The notes under the pieces were generated by a model. The model worked only from the letters and a program-made list of their open reading frames with translations. It was not told where the DNA came from and made no database searches. Below, piece by piece: positions 37,573-45,813 of a stretch of 64,000 bases of DNA. The DNA is taken from assembly GCF_000292345.1 (NCBI RefSeq), contig NZ_ALOU01000050.1, forward strand, positions 1 through 64,000, read 5' to 3'. The position numbers were made by a program, and so were the translations under genes. Numbering within the stretch: the first letter of the stretch is position 1; the number at the start of each line of letters is the position of its first letter. This DNA comes from Cupriavidus sp. BIS7 (GTDB taxonomy: Bacteria > Pseudomonadota > Gammaproteobacteria > Burkholderiales > Burkholderiaceae).

Positions 37573-38856
37573 TCAAATTGGTTGAAGCTGAGGGGCGATC
37601 AGGCTGGAGAGAAGATCTTCGAAAGCTCTCCTGACTTTCAGCATGTGCACCTGTTTGTACGGGAACAGGTCTTCCGGGTCCATGGCATGGACGACCATCG
37701 CGTGGTCCACTTCAAAGATGAGCAATTCACCTTCGCGGCTCACGGCGCAATCGATGCCGATGTAGTCGAGACCGCAGCGCTGAAACACTGCATCGAGCGC
37801 AGTCCGGTGGCGGCGCGCGAACTCGCTGAAATCCGCCATGAACTCGGCCTCCTCGGCGCGCTTATGGTCGTCGACATACATGCCCGCGTTGACATAGTGG
37901 ATCATCCAGTCCGACGACACCGCCATATGGCAGGCGAACGGCTGTCCCGCGATCAGGACGATCCGGTATTTCCGAAAAAGCCCGTCCGTGCCGCTGTAAT
38001 CGATGAAACGCGACAGATAGAACTCGCCATCTGGCACCGCCACGAGGTATGACGCGATGCCCGCTGCGTCGTCGACCCTGACCAGGTCGCGCCCGGCATG
38101 CGACCCCACCGGGCGCAGAATGATCGGGAAGCGGCAATCATTCTGAAGTGCTGTCAAGTCCAGCGCGCCGCGCGCCACCTCCTCCAGGTGTTCCCTTGCG
38201 ACCTGGTGAGTGAGCGGCATCAGAAGGCCGGGCACATCCTGCAGCAGCTCGCTTGCGGTGTTGCGCTCGACGTTGGGAATGTACTGCGGCAAGTTGATGG
38301 CCGGCCTGTCCCAGCCGGCCAGCAACGATTCCAGCCTCTTCAGGATGGGACGGTTCTTTTCGGTATCCGACAGTCCCACCACCAGCACATCATGGGAAGG
38401 CAGCTCGGGCGGCAGTGGTGCCTCCGGCGTGACGTAGTACAAGGTGAGATCTACTGCGCCGGATTCGATCAGGCAATCGAGCGGCGTGTTCTCCGCGAGG
38501 TCTCCCGGAGCCACCAGCATCAGCACATGGAATCTCGCCGGCTGCAGCGAAGCCGGGAGGTGGAACTGCCGCTGAAGCAGTAGTCCCTGCTCCTGCATGG
38601 ACACGCCGAGTGAACGCTCGCCAATCGAAAGAAACGCGGTGGCCAGGTTCATCCAAAGCACCGCGTTGTCCTGGTCCTGTGTGGCGTTTGCCAGCAACGC
38701 TTGTGCGACCTGGCGCAGATCGCCGTCCCGGACACTCAGTCGCAAGAACGGCGCAAGACCGAGATAGGCAAACGCCGAGCGCTCGATGATCGCCTGGCAG
38801 AGCTCGGCCACTTCGGCTTGCTGCGAGTCGCGAGTAGGGGAAGTTGTCAAAGTCAT
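37573..38856 (-). CDS. ATP-grasp protein with N-terminal TPR-like helices
   Basis: A protein of 427 residues. Residues about 10-95 are helical and TPR-like (AVLWMNLATAFLSIGERSLG). The middle resembles a pre-ATP-grasp domain, and the C-terminal 200 residues contain RPVGSHAGRDLVRV, FYLSRFIDYSGTDGLFRKYR, GLDYIGIDCAVSREGELLI and the metal motif FEVDHAM (E382, D384, where E-x-N is usual). ATP-grasp enzymes join a carboxylate to an amine or thiol; the substrate is unknown. The start at 38856 is chosen because the upstream in-frame codons do not look like coding sequence. Confidence 0.7.
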   Translation of the reverse strand: MTLTTSPTRDSQQAEVAELCQAIIERSAFAYLGLAPFLRLSVRDGDLRQVAQALLANATQDQDNAVLWMNLATAFLSIGERSLGVSMQEQGLLLQRQFHLPASLQPARFHVLMLVAPGDLAENTPLDCLIESGAVDLTLYYVTPEAPLPPELPSHDVLVVGLSDTEKNRPILKRLESLLAGWDRPAINLPQYIPNVERNTASELLQDVPGLLMPLTHQVAREHLEEVARGALDLTALQNDCRFPIILRPVGSHAGRDLVRVDDAAGIASYLVAVPDGEFYLSRFIDYSGTDGLFRKYRIVLIAGQPFACHMAVSSDWMIHYVNAGMYVDDHKRAEEAEFMADFSEFARRHRTALDAVFQRCGLDYIGIDCAVSREGELLIFEVDHAMVVHAMDPEDLFPYKQVHMLKVRRAFEDLLSSLIAPQLQPI

Positions 38857-39230
38857 AGCGGAATGCGGTGTGCCAATGTGGTTGACCCGCAATGCCTGCC
38901 CTCTACCGTTTGCGCGAAGCGCGGATTCGAGGTGGAGGGGGCGCTCCGATCGCCGTTCCGCAACGTCGGACACCACGCCAACGCCCTGGACGATGCACGC
39001 GCTGCGGCTATCCAAGGGGCTCGGGGTGGCTGCCATGGGCGCAACATGCGGATCGTCAGCGCGAGTCACGCCAGCATGATGCGTGACAACGCTCCGCGCT
39101 AATGCCTCGATGAGAAGCCAAAAGAATGGTCAATTTGAGGGTGCGGTGGCCACCCCGAGGGAGGTGTTGAATTGCCTGGGGCGCGGATGTGATTCGTTGG
39201 CAACACCGTCGCCTGGTCAATGCAGCCGGT
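38857..39230. other. intergenic region upstream of the ATP-grasp gene
   Basis: A 374-base region between the ATP-grasp gene start and the stop of the DUF2236 gene. It probably holds the promoter of the ATP-grasp/SerC operon. I see no clear promoter, dyad or terminator. A reading frame continuous with the ATP-grasp gene runs through 39069, but it has no convincing start. Confidence 0.4.
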
Positions 39231-40193
39231 TCAGGCCTTGCGTGCCACGCGCCTCCGCGCGCGTGCCGCCAGCCCCGGGCCCAGCGCCCAGCGCAGCGTG
39301 GGCGCCAATGCGCGCATGCCGGTCAGCGCCAGAGACCGGCGCAATGACGGCCGGTGCAGGCCAAGCATCTGGCGCGCCCACGGCGGCAGCAGTGCCACGC
39401 CCGCATCGGCCATGGTCCGCACGGCGGGAATCAGCAGCGGATTGGCTACCGGCATCGCCATCACCAGCCGCACCACTTCACGCGTGCGGTCGCTGTTGAC
39501 CAGCAGCGGGCGCTGCGCTTCCAGATAGGCATCGATCTCCGCGCGCGAACGCGGCACGTCCGGCGCGCCCAGCAGCGCCGCGACTTTCGCTTCCTCCTGG
39601 AAGTACCGGTCCTGGTCGGCCACGGACAACGGTCCAACATAGCGCAGATAACCCGCCAGGAAGCTGGACACCTCCGCCACGTGCACCCACGTCAGCAAAG
39701 CGGGGTCGTCCGCGGCGTAGGGCTGGCCATCTGGCGCGGTGCCCTTGACGAATTCATGGATGCGGCGCACGCGCTCGATCAGCGCCATGGCGTCCGCGTG
39801 GCTGCCGTAGGTGGTGCCGGCGATGAATTGCGCAGTGCGTCCAAGCCGGCCTTGCATGTCCGTGCGGAATGTGGAGTGGTCCCAGACGCCCGCCAGCGCG
39901 AGCGGATGGAGCGCCTGCAGCAGCAGCGCACTGACACCGCCCGCCAGCATCGACGGGAAGTCGGCATGCACGCGCCAGCAGATCGCGTCAGGACCAAACA
40001 GGCCGGGGTCTCCGGCCGGGTTGTCGTAATCGAGCGTCAGCCCCGAGTTGCTGCGCGTCAGCGCGCGGACCTGTGCGCCGGCCTGGCTGCGCAGACGCTG
40101 CAGCGGGCCGGTGGCGGGGGTGGCAGGCGTAGCGGGGCTGGCGGGGCCGGCCGGGTTGTTGGGATTGGGCGAGCCAGGATGTGCTGGGGGCAT
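39231..40193 (-). CDS. DUF2236 (MpaB/rubber oxygenase-like) protein
   Basis: A protein of 320 residues. After a Pro/Ala-rich leader of about 35 residues comes the DUF2236 core: WRVHADFPSMLAGGVSALLL, QALHPLALAGVWDHSTFRTD and LLTWVHVAEVSSFLAGYLRY, with several conserved His expected to bind haem. Relatives include latex-clearing protein and MpaB, which oxidatively cleave carbon chains. It ends the gbsR-cydAB cluster, 48 bases after cydB, and is probably co-transcribed. Its substrate is unknown; the operon suggests a link to respiratory or lipid stress. Confidence 0.83.
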   Translation of the reverse strand: MPPAHPGSPNPNNPAGPASPATPATPATGPLQRLRSQAGAQVRALTRSNSGLTLDYDNPAGDPGLFGPDAICWRVHADFPSMLAGGVSALLLQALHPLALAGVWDHSTFRTDMQGRLGRTAQFIAGTTYGSHADAMALIERVRRIHEFVKGTAPDGQPYAADDPALLTWVHVAEVSSFLAGYLRYVGPLSVADQDRYFQEEAKVAALLGAPDVPRSRAEIDAYLEAQRPLLVNSDRTREVVRLVMAMPVANPLLIPAVRTMADAGVALLPPWARQMLGLHRPSLRRSLALTGMRALAPTLRWALGPGLAARARRRVARKA

Positions 40194-40241
40194 TGCGACC
40201 TTGGCGCCTCCCTGACGCCTGAGATTACGCGGTGGATATCT

Positions 40242-41279
40242 TCAATCGTAGCGCAGGTCCGTGGCCTTGCCCCAGAAGACCCGGTACGCGTAGACCGTGT
40301 AGCCGAGGATGGTGGGCAGCACCACCGCCGCGCCGATCAGGATTACCGCCAGCGATTCCGGTGCGCTGGCCGCCTGCCAGATGTCGATGCGATCAACCAC
40401 CAGGTACGGGAACAGGCTGTAGGCCAGGCCGTTGAAGGCCATCAGGAAGATCACGGCCGTGCCCGCGAACGGCACCCAGCACCAGCGGTCGTTGCCGCGA
40501 GCATGCAGGTCGCGCATGCGGCGAAGCAGGCGTTCGATGACCACGAACAGCACCATCGTCAGCAGCGGAATCGGCGCCAGCAGGATGATGTTCGGCAGCG
40601 TGAACCATTTGTCGAAGATGCGTTCGCTGACCATCGGCGTGACGATCGAGATCGCCGCTACGCCAAGCGCGGTCAACCACAAGCTGCGTCGCGCCCAGTA
40701 GATCGCGCGCAACTGCAGGCTGCCCGTGGTCTTCATGATCAGCCAGCTTGCGCCGAGCAGGCAGTAGCCGGCCACCAGGCACAGGCCAACGGCCACGGCA
40801 AAGAGCAGGTTGGGCAGGTCGTAGCGGAAGCCCGTGATGTACAGGCCCAGCATCAGGCCTTGCGAAAAGCTGGCCAGCAGCGAACCCGCGTAGAACGCGA
40901 AGTTCCACCACGGCTTGTGCGGGTCACGTGCCTTGACGCGGAAATCGAACGCCACGCCGCGGATGATCAGGCCCGCCAGCATCAGCGCCACGGGCAGGTA
41001 CAACTGCGTCAGGATCACGCCGTGCGCCATCGGAAACGCGGTCAGCAGCAGGCCCACGCCGAGCACGAGCCATGTTTCGTTGGCATCCCAGAACGGCCCG
41101 ATCGAGGCGATCATCGTGTCCTTGTCGGCGTCGTCGGCGCGCCGCAATAGCACGCCCACACCGAGGTCATAGCCGTCGAGGATCACGTAGATCAGCATCG
41201 ACAGGCCCATCAGCGCCAGGAAGACCAGCGGCATCCAGCCGGCCGGCTGGGAAAGATCGTGAATCGTGGCCGGGTTCAT
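40242..41279 (-). CDS. cydB: cytochrome bd-type quinol oxidase subunit II
   Basis: A protein of 345 residues with about 8-9 transmembrane segments. The start region includes YVILDGYDLGVGVLLRRADD and FWDANETWLVLGVGLLLTAF, the CydB/CioB hallmarks, and it ends GYTVYAYRVFWGKATDLRYD. It pairs with the upstream subunit I gene (ATGA overlap) to form a membrane quinol:O2 oxidoreductase. It has no CydX-type small gene after it. Confidence 0.93.
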   Translation of the reverse strand: MNPATIHDLSQPAGWMPLVFLALMGLSMLIYVILDGYDLGVGVLLRRADDADKDTMIASIGPFWDANETWLVLGVGLLLTAFPMAHGVILTQLYLPVALMLAGLIIRGVAFDFRVKARDPHKPWWNFAFYAGSLLASFSQGLMLGLYITGFRYDLPNLLFAVAVGLCLVAGYCLLGASWLIMKTTGSLQLRAIYWARRSLWLTALGVAAISIVTPMVSERIFDKWFTLPNIILLAPIPLLTMVLFVVIERLLRRMRDLHARGNDRWCWVPFAGTAVIFLMAFNGLAYSLFPYLVVDRIDIWQAASAPESLAVILIGAAVVLPTILGYTVYAYRVFWGKATDLRYD

Positions 41280-42655
41280 TGTGCGCTCCTGATCTGGGCG
41301 GGGATAACGGATTGGGGGGCTTCAGCCTCGTCGGCCTTGCCGGTCTTGGGCTTGCCGGCCTTCCGTGCCAGATGGAACACCACCGAGATATATGCGACGA
41401 TCAGCACCGCGTACAGCGTCAAGTACATCGCCAGCGTGCTGCCGATCATCGTCGCCGGCACCTTGGACGCCGCTTGCGCGGTGGTCAGCACGCCGTAGAC
41501 GAGGTACGGCTGGCGGCCGATCTCGGTCACATACCAGCCGGCCACCAGCGCGACCCAGCCCGAGAACGTCATGGCCACCAGCAACCGCGCCAACCACGTG
41601 GCAGGCGCGCCGCGACGGCGGAGCTGCCACGCGCCAACCCACGACACCGCCAGCATCAGCAGGCCAACGCCCACCATGATGCGGAATGCGAAGAACAGCG
41701 GGGCCACGGGCGGATGACGGTCGGCAAACGCATCGATGCCCTTGATCTCGCCATCGGCCTTGTGGGTCAGGTAGATCGACGCCAGCTTGGGAATCGCAAT
41801 CTCGAAATCGTTCGATTGGGTCGTGGCGTTGGGCAGGCCGAACAGCACGGCGGGCGCGCCCTTTTCGGTCTTCCAGATACCCTCCATCGCGGCGATCTTG
41901 GCGGGCTGGTGGTGCAGCGTGTTCAGCCCGTGCAGGTCACCGGCCACGATCTGCAGCGGAATCAGCATGGCAGCCAGCACAACGCCGGTACGCAGCGAAT
42001 GCATGACCTCGCGGCTGCGGTCGCGGCGCAGCCAGCGGTAGGCGGAGATGCCGGCCAGCAGGAACGCCACGGTCAGGCCAGAGGCCAGCAGCATGTGGAC
42101 CAGGCGATAGGGGAACGACGGGTTGAAGATCACCTCGATCCAGCTTGTCACATGCGCGCGGCCGTCGATCATCTCGAACCCGGCCGGGGTTTGCATCCAC
42201 GAGTTCAGCGCCAGGATCCAGAACGCCGACAGCGTGGTGCCGCCAGCCACCAGCAGCGTGGCCACCGTGTGCATGCGGTTGCTGACGCGGCGCATGCCGA
42301 ACAGCATGATGCCGAGGAACGTGGCTTCCAGGAAGAACGCGGTCAGCACCTCGTAAGCCAGCAGCGGGCCGGCGATATTGCCGACGGTTTCCATATAGCC
42401 GGGCCAGTTGGTGCCGAACTGGAAGCTCATCGTGATGCCGCTGACCACGCCCAGCGCGAACGTCAGCGCGAAGATCTTCACCCAGACGCGATAGGCGTCC
42501 ATCCAGCTTTCGTCGCGGGTCTTGTTATAGCGCAGCTTGAAAAACAGCAGTACCCAGCCCATCGAGATGCTGATGGTGGGAAACAGGATATGGAATGTGA
42601 TATTCGCGGCGAACTGGATGCGCGCCAGTATCACCGGATCGACACTTGCAAACAC
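41276..42655 (-). CDS. cydA: cytochrome bd-type quinol oxidase subunit I, cyanide-insensitive (CIO) type
   Basis: A protein of 459 residues. The haem ligand H22 is in ITFHILFPTISISMGW, and FFLEATFLGIMLFGM and GWYVTEIGRQPYLVYGV are the subunit I motifs. The quinol (Q) loop is short, as in CioA oxidases rather than E. coli CydA. It starts at a GTG with AAGGAG 6 bases upstream, that site overlapping the end of the regulator gene, so gbsR, cydA and cydB are one transcript. A role under low oxygen, cyanide or nitric oxide stress is expected from the family. Confidence 0.92.
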   Translation of the reverse strand: MFASVDPVILARIQFAANITFHILFPTISISMGWVLLFFKLRYNKTRDESWMDAYRVWVKIFALTFALGVVSGITMSFQFGTNWPGYMETVGNIAGPLLAYEVLTAFFLEATFLGIMLFGMRRVSNRMHTVATLLVAGGTTLSAFWILALNSWMQTPAGFEMIDGRAHVTSWIEVIFNPSFPYRLVHMLLASGLTVAFLLAGISAYRWLRRDRSREVMHSLRTGVVLAAMLIPLQIVAGDLHGLNTLHHQPAKIAAMEGIWKTEKGAPAVLFGLPNATTQSNDFEIAIPKLASIYLTHKADGEIKGIDAFADRHPPVAPLFFAFRIMVGVGLLMLAVSWVGAWQLRRRGAPATWLARLLVAMTFSGWVALVAGWYVTEIGRQPYLVYGVLTTAQAASKVPATMIGSTLAMYLTLYAVLIVAYISVVFHLARKAGKPKTGKADEAEAPQSVIPAQIRSAQ

Positions 42656-42658
42656 GAA

Positions 42659-43291
42659 TTACTCCTTGCGGGAACGGGCAGTCTTTGCGGGGGCTTTGGT
42701 GGTTGCCTTGCTTGCGGCCTTGGCAGGCGCCTTGTCGCCACCGAGACCGATGGCGGAGGTCAGGCGGTCCTTGACATCAAGCAGCTTGGTGACGCGCGAC
42801 CCCAGGCGCATCAGCTTCTCCAGCGTGGCGACGTCGAGCTTCTGCATGTCGCCGAACCACGTGGTGACCAGGAAAATCAGGCCGTACATCTCTTTCATGC
42901 GCGCCTGCGCATGGCGGTCTTCGTCCGATTGGGGTGTCTCAAGCTGTACTTCGCGCAACATCGACAACGTCGGGTCGATCTCGCGCCGGCGGCGTTCCTC
43001 GGCCAGCGTGCGGAAGATGGCCCAGACGTCGTCCGGGGCAGAGAAGTATTCGCGACGGTCGCCCGGCTGGTGGGATAGCCGCACCAGGTTCCAGGACTCA
43101 AGTTCCTTCAGGCCAATGCTGACATTGGACCGCGAGAAACCCAGCGATTCCGCGATTTCGTCGGCGTTGAGCGGGCGCGGCGCGGTGAAGAGGAGGGCGT
43201 AAATCTGACCAACCGTCCGGTTGATCCCCCAGCGGCTGCCCATCTCACCGAAGTGGAGGACGAACCGCTGGATCAGGGGCGAGAGTTGCAT
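42659..43291 (-). CDS. GbsR/MarR-family transcriptional regulator
   Basis: A protein of 210 residues. The winged helix is at about 25-85: RTVGQIYALLFTAPRPLNAD, EIAESLGFSRSNVSIGLKEL, VRLSHQPGDRREYFSAPDD. The C-terminus is a Lys/Ala-rich tail (KAPAKAASKATTKAPAKTAR). It is the first gene of the bd oxidase operon and probably controls it from the inverted repeat just upstream of its own start. An effector is unknown; GbsR itself senses choline, but relatives at bd oxidase operons need not. Confidence 0.88.
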   Translation of the reverse strand: MQLSPLIQRFVLHFGEMGSRWGINRTVGQIYALLFTAPRPLNADEIAESLGFSRSNVSIGLKELESWNLVRLSHQPGDRREYFSAPDDVWAIFRTLAEERRRREIDPTLSMLREVQLETPQSDEDRHAQARMKEMYGLIFLVTTWFGDMQKLDVATLEKLMRLGSRVTKLLDVKDRLTSAIGLGGDKAPAKAASKATTKAPAKTARSRKE

Positions 43292-43294
43292 GTT

Positions 43295-43337
43295 CGTTTC
43301 GAACTTTCAGAATTTTGTGAAAGTTTAGTACGAAACG
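43295..43337. promoter_or_regulatory. nested inverted repeat, probable operator of the gbsR-cydAB operon
   Basis: CGTTTCG (43295-43301) pairs with CGAAACG (43331-43337), and inside it AACTTTCA (43302-43309) pairs perfectly with TGAAAGTT (43318-43325). The whole element begins 4 bases before the regulator start codon, so binding here would overlap the transcription start or translation signal. Autoregulation by the GbsR-type protein is the simplest reading. Confidence 0.72.
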
Positions 43338-43478
43338 CTTGATCGTGCTCAAGGAATTTGTGCGGTGCATCGTCGCAGGTTGTCGCATTCCCCGCGGGCT
43401 CGGTGCTGCGGCGTGCGAAAGATCGCATTCTTGCTACTCCCATATGAGTACCCGACTTCCGTACCCATCGCGCGACGA

Positions 43479-44456
43479 CTATTGAACCGAAATGTTGTGG
43501 TCCTTGATAACTTTTGACCAGACGGTTGTCTCTCGCTTGAGCAAGGTACGCAATGCATTCGCATCGCCGCTCTGCGGTTCCGCTCCCATACCAGCTAGCT
43601 TGTCCTTTACTTCGGCGGTTTCCACGGCAGATCGAACTGCGTTCTTCAAGGCAGTAACGACCTCGGGCGGTGTCTTGCCTGTCACGAAAACGCCAAACCA
43701 GCCCATGGCCTGAAAATCGGGAACACCGGAGGCCGCTACGGTCGGCAAATCGGGGAGCAGCGCGGTCCGTGACGGGCCAGTGACGGCAATCCCGCGCAGT
43801 TGTCCGCTCTTGATGTAAGGAGTCAGGATCGCGACGTTATCAATGCCTGCCTGCAACCGCCCGGCGAGCAGGTCGGGCATCAGCGCGCCGGTTCCCTTGT
43901 AGGGCACGTACTGCATGTCGACTCCCGCCTGGCTCTTGATCAGTTCCCAACCAAGGTGCTGCGCAGTGCCTGGCGTCGATCCGGCGTAAGAGATCTTGCC
44001 GGGATTGGCCTTCGCATACGCCAGCAGTTCGGGGAGACTCTTCACTGGTAACGAGGGATGCACGACCATCACATACGGAGAGGTTGCGATGATGCCAAGC
44101 GGCTCGAGGTCCCTTTCCGGATCCAGCTTCGTTGTCGCGAAGAGCGCCCGGTACGTTGCCAGTTGCGACGATGCCATCAACACGGTGTATCCATCGGCAG
44201 GCGCCTTCGCCACGGTTTCGGCAGCAATCAGGCCACTGGCGCCGGTTCGGTTCTCCACCACGACGCTTTGACCTAGCGACTGACTCATCTTGGCCGCAAT
44301 CAGGCGGGCGATAACATCCGTCGTTCCACCTGCTGGCGTGCCAACGAGCATGCGGACCGGCGCAGCCGGATACTTCGGCTGGGCCGAGACGCCCCCCATG
44401 GCCATTGCCATCACAATGGCTGCTGTGTATTGCAATACCAGGCTAGTCATTCGCAT
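43479..44456 (-). CDS. Bug-family (TctC-like) periplasmic solute-binding protein
   Basis: A protein of 325 residues with a signal peptide cleaved near VSA|QP (25/26). The fold markers are VRMLVGTPAGGTTDVIARLI, the VVENRTGASGLIAAETVAKA loop, KISYAGSTPGTAQHLGWELI and YVPYKGTGALMPDLLAGRLQ. Bug proteins bind carboxylates for tripartite transport or signalling. Here it accompanies a galactarate dehydratase, so an aldaric acid is a plausible ligand. No TctA/TctB membrane genes are nearby, only an MFS carrier, so it may be an orphan sensor. AGGAGA precedes the ATG. Confidence 0.9.
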   Translation of the reverse strand: MRMTSLVLQYTAAIVMAMAMGGVSAQPKYPAAPVRMLVGTPAGGTTDVIARLIAAKMSQSLGQSVVVENRTGASGLIAAETVAKAPADGYTVLMASSQLATYRALFATTKLDPERDLEPLGIIATSPYVMVVHPSLPVKSLPELLAYAKANPGKISYAGSTPGTAQHLGWELIKSQAGVDMQYVPYKGTGALMPDLLAGRLQAGIDNVAILTPYIKSGQLRGIAVTGPSRTALLPDLPTVAASGVPDFQAMGWFGVFVTGKTPPEVVTALKNAVRSAVETAEVKDKLAGMGAEPQSGDANALRTLLKRETTVWSKVIKDHNISVQ

Positions 44457-44584
44457 GCTGTCTCCTTTGGGTCATGGGTAATTGCTTCCTTTGCAGTCAG
44501 CCCGGTCAGTTGGGCTGATTCACGGCCTGCTTGGCCAGTAGTTGCCAGCCCGGTTCATGCAGCCACACTGACAGCCAGAAGGGC

Positions 44585-45748
44585 TCACGGCTTCCTGGAT
44601 ATCACTGCGTCTTGTGCTGTCCAGCCGGCCACGCGCTCGCTGAGTGACAGCCCTAGGCCGGGGCGAGTTGGAACAATCATGCGGCCGTCGCGTGTCTCCA
44701 GCTTCTCGTTGAACAGCGGCTCGAGCCACTCGAAATGCTCGACCCATGGTTCGCGGGAGCAGGCAGCCGCCAGGTGGACGTGCAACTCCATCGCGAAGTG
44801 CGGCGCGATCGACAGTCCTGCGTGCTCGGCCAGCCCGGCAATCTTCAGGAAGGGCGTGATCCCGCCCACGCGCGGGCCGTCTGGCATAAGGTAATCGGCG
44901 CCGCGCTGGCGGATGAACTCCCAATGTTCCGACACGCTGGTGAGCATCTCACCGGTGGCGATGGGCGTATCGAATTGCGCGGCCAGCGCGGCATGGCCCT
45001 CGGCGTCGTAGCAATCGAGTGGCTCCTCGATCCAGACCAGATTGAATGGCTCGAAGGTACGGCACATACGTTGTGCGGTCGGACGGTCCCACTGCTGGTT
45101 GGCATCGACCATGAGCGGGAACGTGTCGCCCAGATGCTTGCGCACCGTGGCTACACGATGCACGTCGGTCGCACAATCGGGCTGGCCGACCTTCAGCTTG
45201 ATGCCGCCGATTCCCTTCTCCCGCGAGATGTCGGTATTGGCTAGCAATTGTTCCAGCGGCGTATGCAGGAACCCGCCCGAGGTGTTGTAGCAGCGCACGG
45301 AGTCGCGTTGCGCCCCCAACAGCTTTGCGAGCGAAAGGTTGGCGCGTCTGGCTTTCATATCCCACAGCGCCACGTCGAATGCGCCGATGGCCTGTACGGC
45401 CAGGCCGCTGCGTCCAACCGACGCGCCGGCCCAGGCCAGCTTGTCCCACAGGCGCGCGATATCGTTGGGGTCCTCGCCGATCAGCGCCGGGGCGACTTCG
45501 CAGGCGTGCGCGAATTGGCCTGGTCCGCCGGCGCGCTTGGAGTAACTGAAGCCGAGTCCGCGGCATCCGTCGACGGTTTCGACCTCGGCGAACAGAATCG
45601 CGATCTCGGTCATGGGTTTCTGGCGGCCAGTGAGGACCTTCGCGTCGCTGATCGGACTGGCAAGAGGCAGGAGAACCGAGGTGACGCGAACGCGTTCAAT
45701 GCGGTCGCCAGTCGGGGTGCGTGCAAGCATCTTGTCGGGGTTGTTCAT
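44585..45748 (-). CDS. L-talarate/galactarate dehydratase (enolase superfamily)
   Basis: A protein of 387 residues, close to the 398 of the Salmonella enzyme. The catalytic K184-x-K186 is in GIKLKVGQPD; metal ligands D215 (LMVDANQQWD), E241 (WIEEPLD) and E267 (ATGEMLTS) follow, with the base H317 in SIAPHFAMELHVH. LEHFEWL-type and LFNEKLETRDGRM segments near the C-terminus match the talarate/galactarate group rather than mandelate racemase. It makes 5-keto-4-deoxyglucarate from galactarate. It is 65 bases after the transporter gene. Confidence 0.88.
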   Translation of the reverse strand: MNNPDKMLARTPTGDRIERVRVTSVLLPLASPISDAKVLTGRQKPMTEIAILFAEVETVDGCRGLGFSYSKRAGGPGQFAHACEVAPALIGEDPNDIARLWDKLAWAGASVGRSGLAVQAIGAFDVALWDMKARRANLSLAKLLGAQRDSVRCYNTSGGFLHTPLEQLLANTDISREKGIGGIKLKVGQPDCATDVHRVATVRKHLGDTFPLMVDANQQWDRPTAQRMCRTFEPFNLVWIEEPLDCYDAEGHAALAAQFDTPIATGEMLTSVSEHWEFIRQRGADYLMPDGPRVGGITPFLKIAGLAEHAGLSIAPHFAMELHVHLAAACSREPWVEHFEWLEPLFNEKLETRDGRMIVPTRPGLGLSLSERVAGWTAQDAVISRKP

Positions 45749-45813
45749 GATGTGGTGTTCGGTTGGTGGATAGATTCGCAAGAGGTGAGGAAGCGGAAGG
45801 GGCCGCCAGGACT

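Noticed and set aside
39354..41150. A 598-residue rightward frame opposite the DUF2236 and cydB genes
   Set aside because: It lies antisense to genes with clear motifs and shows only Gln/His/Arg-rich shadow sequence.
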